From contig DLAR01000085.1 of NCBI GenBank assembly GCA_002494015.1, positions 1-5,532 of the forward strand: DNA of 5,532 bases, read 5' to 3'. Under the pieces are notes generated by a model. It saw nothing but the letters and a program-made list of their open reading frames with translations. It had not been told where the DNA came from and did not search any database. This DNA comes from Porphyromonadaceae bacterium UBA7042. Its GTDB lineage: Bacteria; Bacteroidota; Bacteroidia; Bacteroidales; Muribaculaceae. Positions 1-5,449 of this stretch are shown here, one piece after another (the first letter of the stretch is position 1; the number at the start of each line of letters is the position of its first letter). Made by a program: the position numbers and the translations under genes.

Positions 1-110
1 TTCAAACCCGAAGACTGAGTTCTTCAAACAAATCTCTTATTTTGCACTTGCCAGTTGAACCTGCGGTGCGCCGTGGACTGAAAACAACGCCGAAAACAGC
101 GATTTTATAA

Positions 111-142
111 TTGGGAAAATAAAAGAATATTTGTTATCTTTG
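111..142 (+). promoter_or_regulatory. Bacteroidetes-type promoter of the secreted nuclease gene
   Basis: TATCTTTG at 135-142 matches the Bacteroidetes -7 consensus TAnnTTTG. A TTG at 111-113 lies 21 nt upstream, near the expected -33 position. Transcription would start near 149, leaving a leader of about 55 nt before the ATG at 204. The leader is A/T rich and has no obvious Shine-Dalgarno sequence, which is usual in this phylum. No other gene is supportable between 1 and 203. Confidence 0.6.
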
Positions 143-203
143 TCAGCTCGTCATAATCGTGGCGTACAGTAGCAAATAAATTATTTTACCAATCAAATCT
201 GAT

Positions 204-2606
204 ATGAAAATAGGTCATTTAGTATTATTCGCCTCTCTCATCAGTATTGTGTCCGGGACGAGTGTCAATGCAGCCGAGCCTTCAGGTTATTATTCCGCAT
301 GCGAAGGCAAGAGCGGCGCGGCACTTTTGTCGGCACTCAACAGCAAGATCGGCAGTCATACCAATGTCGGGTATGACGGGTTGTGGAACGTCTACAAGAC
401 CTCGGATGTCAAACCCAACGGTAAAATCTGGGACATGTATTCGACCAAGGAATGGCCCGTAAACAGCCAGCGCTGCGGCAACTACAAAAATGTGGGAGAT
501 TGCTATAACCGCGAGCATTCGTTCCCCAAAAGCTGGTTCAGCAAAGGGGAGCCTATGTCCAGTGATGCGTTCCACATATATCCGACCGATGGCAAAGTCA
601 ACGGCCAGCGCAGCAATTTCCCCTACGGCGAATGTGCCAACGGTACCACGCTTTCCGGCAACGGAGGCATAAAGGCGCTCGGCAAGTTGGGAGCATCGAC
701 CTATCCCGGGTATTCCGGAACGGTTTTCGAGCCGGTCGACGAGTATAAAGGAGACTTCGCGCGCACATATTTCTATATGGCGGCTTGCTATAATGACAAG
801 ATTGCCGGATGGAACAGCGATATGCTTGCCGGCAACAAATTTCCCGCGTTCAAATCTTGGGCAATAAACATGCTGATGAAATGGCATCGTCAGGACCCTG
901 TCAGTCAGAAAGAGATAGACCGCAACGACGCGGTCTATCAATATCAGAAAAACCGCAACCCGTTTATAGACCACCCGGAACTTGCCGAATACATCTGGGG
1001 CGATAAGAGCGACACCGCATGGTCTATCGGTGGAGTCGCCGACCCGGTGATTACCCTCCCGGCCAATGGCTCGGTTGTTGATCTCGGACTGACCGGAATC
1101 GGAGTCGAACGCGTTGCGACAGTCATCGTGCGTGGAGCCAATCTGACCGATGATGTTGCCGTCACGGTTTCGGGGACTGGTTTCTCGGCTTCTGACAAGA
1201 CCCTTTCAGCATCGGACGCCAATTCTGTCACCGGTGCGCATCTGAAAGTCTCATATCTCTCATCGACAGAAGGAGAGGCTTCCGGAACGGTGACGCTCAA
1301 GTCGGGCGCGGCATCCACAGCCATAACGGTCAAGGCCCGAGCTGTCAGCGGCATTCCGGCAGAAAAGGCGACCGATGTGAGCGAAGATTCATTTGACGCC
1401 AACTGGGTGAGCGTCGATCCATTAGGGACAGTCTATACGCTCCATGTGCTGTGTGGCGATGTCGAGTTGCCCGGTTATCCGGTCGAAGTGCTCTCCGATG
1501 ACGAAAACTACACCGTCGGGAATCTCACACCGGGAACGACATATACCTATTATTTGGCCTGCGGGACCCGTTCAAGCAACAAAGTTGACGTGACAACTGC
1601 CGTTCCCGTTCCTTCGATACAGTTCCTTTATGACGGAGACCTTTATTTCACGACTGCTCCCGGAACCCCGTCGCAGGCTGCCGAAATCCTGCTTGATATT
1701 GACAATATCGACGGAGATATAAACCTCAGTGTCACTTCTCCCTTTGAGCTTAGTACCGACAAGTCATCATGGGCGACGACCGTAACACTTGCACCCGAGG
1801 AAGACCGTTTTTATCTCCGTCTCAACAGCATGACGGCAGGCGATTTCTCCACAACGGTGGAAGCGACCGCAGGAGAATATGTAAACGACGACCTTACCGT
1901 AGAGGGTATCGTTGCCTCGGCACCGACATTTATGGAAACATTCGAGACAATCCCCGACGGTCAGAACTCTTATAACCCCAACGGTTTTGAATATCAAGGA
2001 GCAGCCGCCGTCTGGAAACTGACAGGAGTAGGCATATTTACCGACTCGCGCGACATCCACACCGGCAGTCAAGGCGCCCGTTTCAACAAAACCGCCGGGT
2101 CTGTTTCACGCCTTGAAATGATAGAAGGCAAACCCCACGGAGTGGGCATCGTGACATTCTGGGCTAAGGCATGGAGTGGCGAGAACGGCACTGTTGACCT
2201 CGACTACTCGACCGATGCCGGAATAACATGGCACAATGCCGGCAGCTTTGCTATCGGTGATGACGCATGGAAACAATATTCGGCCACAATCAATGTGACA
2301 GGGGATGTGCGCCTGCGTTTCGACCGCCGGTCAGGCAAACGCATCGGCCTTGACGATATCGAGGCGACCGATTATGCCATGAGCGCGGTAAATGAACTTG
2401 ACTATCATCAGTGGGACGCATTCAGCCGTGATTCAGTCATGGTGATTGAAAACTATGGCAGCGATGTCAACTGCTGCGTCTATGGAACCGACGGCATAAC
2501 ATGGTTTAACGACACTGTGCGTCCCGGCGAGACCCTTCTTGAACTACCCGCCGGTCTGTATATTGTAGTTGTTAACGACTTCCCCCGTCGAGTGGTAGTG
2601 AAATAG
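204..2606 (+). CDS. Secreted endonuclease I family protein with Ig/FN3-like modules and T9SS-like C-terminal sorting domain
   Basis: This 800-residue protein is predicted to be exported and to cleave DNA (perhaps RNA) non-specifically outside the cell, for nutrient scavenging or biofilm DNA turnover. Residues 1-23 form a signal peptide (MKIG, hydrophobic core, cleavage near VNA-A). Residues about 25-266 are the endonuclease I (EndA/Vvn-like, beta-beta-alpha metal) domain. The catalytic motif YNREHSFPKSWF is at 101-112, with H105 the likely general base and E104 beside it. The block at 121-142 contains NGQRSNF and supplies the metal-binding Asn, and RNPFIDHPE lies near 251-259. Cysteines 33, 91, 100, 144 and 195 could form disulfides. 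Then follow an Ig-like segment (about 279-380), an FN3-like domain (383-467), a second beta-rich segment (470-570) and a MAM/choice-of-anchor-like jelly roll (575-722). The last 50 residues (LPAGLYIVVV, ending RRVVVK) resemble a type A T9SS sorting domain, implying outer-membrane export and anchoring. It is monocistronic with its own promoter. The nuclease call is strong; module boundaries and the secretion route are inferred. Confidence 0.88.
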   Translation: MKIGHLVLFASLISIVSGTSVNAAEPSGYYSACEGKSGAALLSALNSKIGSHTNVGYDGLWNVYKTSDVKPNGKIWDMYSTKEWPVNSQRCGNYKNVGDCYNREHSFPKSWFSKGEPMSSDAFHIYPTDGKVNGQRSNFPYGECANGTTLSGNGGIKALGKLGASTYPGYSGTVFEPVDEYKGDFARTYFYMAACYNDKIAGWNSDMLAGNKFPAFKSWAINMLMKWHRQDPVSQKEIDRNDAVYQYQKNRNPFIDHPELAEYIWGDKSDTAWSIGGVADPVITLPANGSVVDLGLTGIGVERVATVIVRGANLTDDVAVTVSGTGFSASDKTLSASDANSVTGAHLKVSYLSSTEGEASGTVTLKSGAASTAITVKARAVSGIPAEKATDVSEDSFDANWVSVDPLGTVYTLHVLCGDVELPGYPVEVLSDDENYTVGNLTPGTTYTYYLACGTRSSNKVDVTTAVPVPSIQFLYDGDLYFTTAPGTPSQAAEILLDIDNIDGDINLSVTSPFELSTDKSSWATTVTLAPEEDRFYLRLNSMTAGDFSTTVEATAGEYVNDDLTVEGIVASAPTFMETFETIPDGQNSYNPNGFEYQGAAAVWKLTGVGIFTDSRDIHTGSQGARFNKTAGSVSRLEMIEGKPHGVGIVTFWAKAWSGENGTVDLDYSTDAGITWHNAGSFAIGDDAWKQYSATINVTGDVRLRFDRRSGKRIGLDDIEATDYAMSAVNELDYHQWDAFSRDSVMVIENYGSDVNCCVYGTDGITWFNDTVRPGETLLELPAGLYIVVVNDFPRRVVVK

Positions 2607-2648
2607 CCACCCGCCAAGTAACCTCACAATAATGAGGCTGTGTCGTAA

Positions 2649-2712
2649 TGAAGTGACCCCAAAGAGTTGGACCGGTTAAACACTAACCGGTCCAACTCTT
2701 TGGGGAACTTCA
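2649..2712. repeat. Near-perfect palindrome with TG...CA ends (MITE-like or fused IS-end relic)
   Basis: A perfect 22-bp inverted repeat pairs 2657-2678 with 2684-2705 around a 5-nt loop (AACAC). Past a small internal bulge (GA versus A), six more bases pair (TGAAGT at 2649-2654 with ACTTCA at 2707-2712). The whole therefore begins TG and ends CA. The arm beginning TGAAGTGACCCCAAAGAGTT resembles, from memory, terminal inverted repeats of some IS3-family elements. AAT occurs at both edges (2647-2649 and 2712-2714), which could be a 3-bp target duplication if the ends are set one base inward. There is no T-run on either side, so it is a poor intrinsic terminator, though it could still protect or end the mRNA of the upstream gene. 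The symmetry is certain; the mobile origin is inferred. Confidence 0.6.
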
Positions 2713-2794
2713 ATTTTAACAATTTTCTAAAGTTTTGTAAATCAGATGGATTGTATATTTTATAAAAAATAAATCAAAAAAACTTCTTAAAAAA

Positions 2795-2826
2795 TTTGTC
2801 AGATTCAAAAAAAACGCCTACCTTTG
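2795..2826 (+). promoter_or_regulatory. Consensus Bacteroidetes promoter of tRNA-Lys
   Basis: TTTG at 2795-2798 and TACCTTTG at 2819-2826 match both consensus boxes with a 20-nt spacer. Transcription should start near 2833, about 26 nt before the mature tRNA 5' end. The sequence upstream (2745-2815) is strongly A rich, as is common at stable RNA promoters. Confidence 0.8.
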
Positions 2827-2858
2827 CATCGCAATTGAGAAATCAAAGGCATCAAAAA

Positions 2859-2931
2859 GACTCCGTAGCTCAGTTGGTAGAGCAAATGACTCTTAATCAT
2901 TGGGTCGAGAGTTCGAGCCTCTCCGGGGTCA
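2859..2931 (+). tRNA. tRNA-Lys (anticodon CTT)
   Basis: A 73-nt cloverleaf folds fully. The acceptor GACTCCG pairs with CGGGGTC (one G-T pair) and the D arm is GCTC/GAGC. The anticodon stem AATGA/TCATT encloses the loop CTCTTAA, giving anticodon CTT, which reads the lysine codon AAG. The variable loop is 5 nt, the T arm is GAGAG-TTCGAGC-CTCTC, and the discriminator base is A2931. CCA is not encoded, as the next bases are CAA. It has its own promoter and is followed by an intrinsic terminator. An integrase gene lies about 500 bp beyond its 3' end, a typical arrangement for elements that insert at tRNA 3' ends. Confidence 0.97.
2911..2931. other. Candidate attachment-site core (attL side) in the 3' end of tRNA-Lys
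   Basis: Tyrosine integrases of many Bacteroidetes elements, for example NBU1 in a tRNA-Leu gene, recombine within the 3' half of a tRNA and regenerate an intact gene. Here the T-arm loop to acceptor end of tRNA-Lys faces an integrase gene and a dense set of short repeats. The placement is by analogy only. No second full copy of this segment exists in the window, as expected if the other junction lies outside it. Confidence 0.3.
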
Positions 2932-2955
2932 CAATCAAAAATGGCAAAACGCCGC

Positions 2956-2994
2956 AAAGCACTGAAATCACTTGATTTTTCAGTGCTTTTTATT
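2956..2994 (+). terminator. Intrinsic terminator after tRNA-Lys
   Basis: AAAGCACTGAAA (2956-2967) pairs perfectly with TTTCAGTGCTTT (2978-2989). The loop is 10 nt and a T-rich tract follows (to about 2997). An outer 8-bp match (TGGCAAAA at 2942-2949 with TTTTGCCA at 2994-3001) could extend the structure. It lies 25 nt beyond the tRNA and is well placed to end its transcript. Confidence 0.8.
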
Positions 2995-3032
2995 TTTGCC
3001 AAAATTTCAGAATGGCGCAGAATACAGAGGTG

Positions 3033-3107
3033 GTGAGTGAGTCATTAGTGAGTACTCACGTTTGTGAGTAATTCGACTCACGGTTGGCAGAAATCATCAG
3101 TGAGTCG
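3033..3107. repeat. Proximal cluster of GTGAGT/ACTCAC sites (candidate integrase arm or accessory-protein sites)
   Basis: Within 75 bp GTGAGT occurs at 3033, 3037, 3048, 3064 and 3100, and the inverse ACTCAC at 3054 and 3076. GTGAGTACTCAC (3048-3059) is a perfect 12-bp palindrome. TACTCAC (3053-3059) pairs with GTGAGTA (3064-3070) over a 4-nt gap, and CGACTCAC (3074-3081) pairs with GTGAGTCG (3100-3107) over 18 nt. The sites begin about 100 bp inside the tRNA end. Position and symmetry suit a protein-DNA complex at an att site, but the binding protein is inferred. A further inverse copy, CTCAC, is at 3141-3145. Between this cluster and the distal one (about 3146-3288) I see no gene and nothing else strong. 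Confidence 0.6.
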
Positions 3108-3288
3108 GCTGAAACACCGAAAGTTAAGCTTGTGTCAAGCCTCACAAAGTGGGGTTTTGAGTATGGGAACGAACCTTTGACCCGGTTGGGGTCGCAATTT
3201 TCAGAGCTTCTAAACACTATTTAACTCTTGAAATATTCTTTAACCATAATTCCCCGCTCAAAACGCTGTTTGAAACCGATTTCTGCGA

Positions 3289-3349
3289 TTTGCACCATTT
3301 TGCACCGTGAGCCGGACTCACGGTTCTGGTGGAATACAGGCGTGAGCCG
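3289..3349. repeat. Distal cluster of GTGAG/CTCAC sites and a short tandem repeat upstream of the integrase
   Basis: ACCGTGAG (3304-3311) and CTCACGGT (3317-3324) form a perfect 8-bp inverted repeat with a 5-nt gap. CGTGAGCCG at 3306-3314 recurs exactly at 3341-3349. GACTCACGGTT at 3315-3325 is an exact 11-bp copy of 3075-3085 in the proximal cluster, which ties the two clusters together. TTTGCACC is repeated with a 10-bp period at 3289-3296 and 3299-3306. The cluster ends about 40 bp before the integrase -33 box, so a bound protein could also regulate int. Confidence 0.6.
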
Positions 3350-3389
3350 TCCAATCAGTCATATCCGTGATATTTGATGTTCTTTCTCG

Positions 3390-3421
3390 TTTGGTGATGT
3401 CGGCGAAAATGATTATATTTA
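3390..3421 (+). promoter_or_regulatory. Probable integrase promoter
   Basis: TTTG at 3390-3393 and TATATTTA at 3414-3421 (one base off TAnnTTTG) are separated by the ideal 20 nt. The start site would be near 3428, giving a leader of only about 18 nt before the ATG at 3446. The off-consensus -7 box and nearby GTGAG repeats suggest modest, possibly autoregulated expression. Confidence 0.55.
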
Positions 3422-3445
3422 TATAACCATTAAACCCACAGAGAA

Positions 3446-4678
3446 ATGACACCAGATTCTTATTTTACTCTGACTTTCTACGCAAGGAAGCCAAAGACAG
3501 AAAAGAGCGAATATCCGCTCTACGCCCGTATCTCGGTCGGAGGCCAGATGACGGAGTTTACAATCGGTCGTTCAGTGAACCCCAAACACTGGAACCAGAA
3601 ACGCAACCAGAGCGATGGCACATCGCGCCGCGACAAGGAGCTGAACAAATTTCTTGAGATGGTGCGCGCCCGTTTCTGCGAAATTCACAACATGCTCATC
3701 CGTGAGAACAAGCTGGTAAATCCGGCTGTCCTTAAAGCACATTACATGGGAACTATGGAGAAGCCCAAGATGATGTGCGAGGTGTTCCGCGAGGCAAACG
3801 AGAAACGCAAGGAGGAACTTGACCGTGGTGACATCGTGAAGCCCACCTATCAGCGCTGGACTCGTTGCGTTGACTATCTGGAAGACTTCTTCAAACTCCA
3901 CTACAAGACCGACGACATTCCGATAAAGGAGGTTACATCGGGGATGCTTGACGACTTCGAGCATTTCCTTCGCATGAAGAAATCCTGCGCTAACAACGCT
4001 GCCGTGCGCTATCTCCGCTGCGTAAAAAACGTGTTGCAGTATGCTCTCGCCCACAAGTGGATAGACCACGACCCGTTTATCGGCAAGAAATACCAGCGTA
4101 CATACAGTGAGCGTCAGTTCTTGACCGAGGCTGAAATAAAGACCATCATGGATCTTGACCTGAAGGAGTTGCCACGATTGGAAGTAGTGCGTGACACCTT
4201 CGTGTTCTGCTGCTTCTCCGGACTTGCCTTTTGCGACATGAAATCACTCACCATTGACGACATACAAGACGATGACAAAGGCAATACTTGGATACGCAAG
4301 GCCCGTGCCAAGACAGGAGAGATGTGTATAATCCCGATGCTTGACATACCCCGCCAGCTCATCAAAAAGTATTCGGATCATCCTGTTGTTAAGGCTACGG
4401 GAGTAGTCATGCCGGTGATTACAAACCAGAAGATGAACGCCTATCTGAAAGAGATTGCAGATTTGGCGAAAATCAAAAAGCATCTGACAACCCATGTGGC
4501 GCGCCATACATTCGCCTCTATGTCGCTCTGCAACAACGTGTCCATCGAGGTAATATCCAAGATGCTCGGACACAGTGATATAAAGACAACGCAAATTTAC
4601 GCCAAGATGCAGGATCAAGCTGTGTATGATGGTATGGCAACCATGCGCAGCAAATTCAACAATGTGCAGGTGGTATAA
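3446..4678 (+). CDS. Tyrosine-type site-specific recombinase/integrase (Bacteroidetes IntDOT/NBU-like class)
   Basis: This 410-residue integrase should cut and rejoin the element's att sites through a covalent 3'-phosphotyrosine intermediate. Residues about 5-100 look like the arm-binding N-terminal domain of Bacteroidetes integrases (YFTLTFYARK..., then a basic stretch). Residues about 110-205 are the SAM-like core-binding domain and about 222-400 the catalytic domain. Visible active-site residues are K289 (in AKTGE), H350 and R353 (HVAR), H376 (LGHSD) and nucleophile Y385 (TTQIYAK). The usual first catalytic arginine, expected in the GLR-type motif, is alanine here (A261 in SGLAFCD). CTnDOT IntDOT likewise lacks this Arg and has Ser at 259, so the protein need not be inactive. 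The length is close to IntDOT and the frame is intact. The ATG at 3446 fits the promoter and a complete N-terminal domain. The gene points away from tRNA-Lys and converges on two HTH genes across a shared terminator. Confidence 0.95.
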   Translation: MTPDSYFTLTFYARKPKTEKSEYPLYARISVGGQMTEFTIGRSVNPKHWNQKRNQSDGTSRRDKELNKFLEMVRARFCEIHNMLIRENKLVNPAVLKAHYMGTMEKPKMMCEVFREANEKRKEELDRGDIVKPTYQRWTRCVDYLEDFFKLHYKTDDIPIKEVTSGMLDDFEHFLRMKKSCANNAAVRYLRCVKNVLQYALAHKWIDHDPFIGKKYQRTYSERQFLTEAEIKTIMDLDLKELPRLEVVRDTFVFCCFSGLAFCDMKSLTIDDIQDDDKGNTWIRKARAKTGEMCIIPMLDIPRQLIKKYSDHPVVKATGVVMPVITNQKMNAYLKEIADLAKIKKHLTTHVARHTFASMSLCNNVSIEVISKMLGHSDIKTTQIYAKMQDQAVYDGMATMRSKFNNVQVV

Positions 4679-4701
4679 ATTCGACTGTCACTGAATGAAA
4701 T

Positions 4702-4738
4702 AAATGCGGTCATCGGTATTACCCGGTGGCCGCATTTT
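4702..4738. terminator. Bidirectional intrinsic terminator between int and the HTH genes
   Basis: A 15-bp stem pairs 4702-4716 with 4723-4737, with two G-T pairs on the plus-strand transcript and a 6-nt loop (TATTAC). The plus strand ends in TTTTC, and the minus strand continues as TTTATTTCATT. The stem starts 24 nt after the integrase stop and 7 nt after the stop of the convergent HTH gene, so it serves both transcripts. Confidence 0.8.
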
Positions 4739-4743
4739 CGGTT

Positions 4744-5034
4744 TCAGTATTTGGGGCGGTATGTGGATTTCAAAAATTCCTCCACATCATCATCTGCATA
4801 GAGTATCTTGCCGTCAAGCCGGTAATAGGCAATCTGCCTGTTATCTCGGTATTCCTGCAATGTCCGTCTTGAAATGTTGAGCTTTTCCGAGAGCTGGGCA
4901 TCGGTATAAAACTTTTTGCCCAAGAACGACGGATGTATTTCAGTGTTCAATCTCTCAACGATTTCAAGCACTGTAAGACTGTCGGCATGGAAATTCCCTA
5001 TTTCGTTACTGTCATGGGTATATATCGTTCCCAT
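4744..5034 (-). CDS. Small helix-turn-helix protein, excisionase/MerR-like fold (second gene of pair)
   Basis: This 96-residue DNA-binding protein has residues 43-66 (YTDAQLSEKLNISRRTLQEY) forming a clear HTH. A wing follows (RLDGKILYA, about 72-80), then a short acidic helix (DDDVEEFLKS, 81-90), the HTH_17/excisionase-family pattern. Residues about 18-32 are predicted helical. Small proteins of this kind near Bacteroidetes integrases include Xis2c and Xis2d of CTnDOT, which direct excision, so an excision or regulatory role is inferred. The ATG at 5034 lies inside the end of the preceding gene (23-nt overlap), which points to one transcript and translational coupling. No other in-frame Met exists, so this start is likely unless a GTG/TTG is used. 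It ends against the shared terminator. The exact function is unproven. Confidence 0.85.
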   Translation of the reverse strand: MGTIYTHDSNEIGNFHADSLTVLEIVERLNTEIHPSFLGKKFYTDAQLSEKLNISRRTLQEYRDNRQIAYYRLDGKILYADDDVEEFLKSTYRPKY

Positions 5035-5320
5035 TTCTCGGTACAGCCTCTACCCGTTCAAGTAATCCGAAAGCATCTCCGGCGAGGAACATAGACCCTT
5101 TCCCGCTCTTGATGAACCCTATACGTCCGCTCTTTTTGAGCGAGCGTGCTTTGGACTCGGAGATATGGAGCAACTCACAGAGTTCCTGCAACGTAAGCCA
5201 ATCATCAGGCTCTTTGTTTCTTACGCGCTCGAAGAAAGTGATAAATACTTTCTTCAAATATGACATTCGGCTGAATATTTCTTCAAGTTCGGATTTTTCG
5301 ATTTGAACAAACTCTGGCAT
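5012..5320 (-). CDS. Small helix-turn-helix protein, excisionase-like (first gene of pair)
   Basis: This 102-residue protein has an N-terminal predicted amphipathic helix (about 8-35). A HTH follows at 41-62 (WLTLQELCELLHISESKARS), with a wing containing KSGKGSMFLA (71-80) and a final helix (GDAFGLLERV). It has the same architecture as the downstream 96-residue protein but low obvious identity to it, so they may be ancient paralogues or partners that bind as a pair. As the promoter-proximal gene it is the direct target of any control by the leader hairpin at 5326-5412. No Shine-Dalgarno sequence is visible; the ATG at 5320 follows the A/T-rich AATAATTT. By analogy with CTnDOT xis2c/xis2d it may be a recombination directionality factor or a repressor of the element. 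The family assignment is good; the role is inferred. Confidence 0.85.
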   Translation of the reverse strand: MPEFVQIEKSELEEIFSRMSYLKKVFITFFERVRNKEPDDWLTLQELCELLHISESKARSLKKSGRIGFIKSGKGSMFLAGDAFGLLERVEAVPRNGNDIYP

Positions 5321-5325
5321 AAATT

Positions 5326-5412
5326 ATTGGTGGATTAAGTGGTGGACGGGATATGTGTTTGAAAAAAAGAAGGCGGGTATCCCTCCCGCCTTCTCACCAC
5401 TAAATCCACAAT
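5326..5412 (-). repeat. Large imperfect inverted repeat around the leader terminator of the HTH operon
   Basis: GTGGATTAAGTGGTG (5330-5344) pairs with CACCACTAAATCCAC (5395-5409) at 14 of 15 positions. After a one-base bulge three more bases pair (5326-5328 with 5410-5412). In the minus-strand mRNA this stem would enclose the terminator hairpin, and its 3' arm ends within 10 nt of the start codon at 5320. It could hide the ribosome-entry region. Six bases of the terminator loop (GGGATA on the minus strand, 5383-5378) also complement TATCCC at 5353-5348, giving a possible alternative fold. Confidence 0.6.
5361..5394 (-). terminator. Intrinsic terminator in the leader of the HTH operon (candidate attenuator)
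   Basis: A perfect 10-bp G+C-rich stem (5394-5385 with 5377-5368 on the minus strand, core GGCGGG/CCCGCC) has a 7-nt loop. It is followed on the minus strand by seven consecutive T, one shared with the stem base. It lies about 41 nt upstream of the ATG at 5320 and downstream of the -7 box at 5449-5442, so it would stop transcripts before the HTH genes unless bypassed. It could instead end a gene lying to the right of the window. The plus strand has no T-run, so it works on the minus strand only. Confidence 0.8.
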
Positions 5413-5441
5413 CAAAATAAATTATGACTGCGATTCAGTGG

Positions 5442-5449
5442 CAAAGTTA
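5442..5449 (-). promoter_or_regulatory. Candidate -7 box of the HTH operon
   Basis: On the minus strand TAACTTTG matches TAnnTTTG exactly, but no TTTG lies at the expected -33 distance, so the promoter may be weak or need an activator. The start would be near 5435, making a leader of about 115 nt that contains the terminator. GCGATT occurs at 5430-5435 and 5450-5455, 20 bp apart and flanking the box, and could be operator half-sites. Beyond 5456 I see nothing supportable up to the window edge. Confidence 0.45.

Noticed and set aside
1..110. Plus-strand frames open at the left edge, ending near 57 and 110
   Set aside because: They are too short to assign, and no recognisable motif or codon signal supports either as the end of a gene.
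282..1402. Long open frames on the minus strand under the nuclease gene (282-974 and 944-1402)
   Set aside because: They mirror the codon bias of the plus-strand gene and have no recognisable domains; the plus-strand protein has clear nuclease motifs.
2622..2637. CCTCA...TGAGG small hairpin just after the nuclease stop
   Set aside because: It has only 5 bp of stem and no T-run, so it is too weak to call a terminator.
2805..3002. Minus-strand reading frame of 65 codons across the tRNA
   Set aside because: It is the antisense translation of tRNA-Lys and its terminator (contains the familiar spurious GEARTLDP-type peptide). A confident tRNA with its own promoter occupies the site.
2941..3036. 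Short plus-strand frame starting MAKRRKALKS, 31 codons
   Set aside because: It runs straight through the tRNA terminator hairpin, has no promoter of its own and no recognisable domain.
3033..3349. Repeats considered as a CRISPR array
   Set aside because: Repeat units are 5-12 bp, in both orientations and irregularly spaced; there are no 25-40 bp repeats with unique spacers and no cas genes.
3572..4618. Minus-strand frames within the integrase (3572-4069, 4114-4365, 4244-4618)
   Set aside because: They lie wholly opposite a well-supported integrase and show no domain or promoter of their own.
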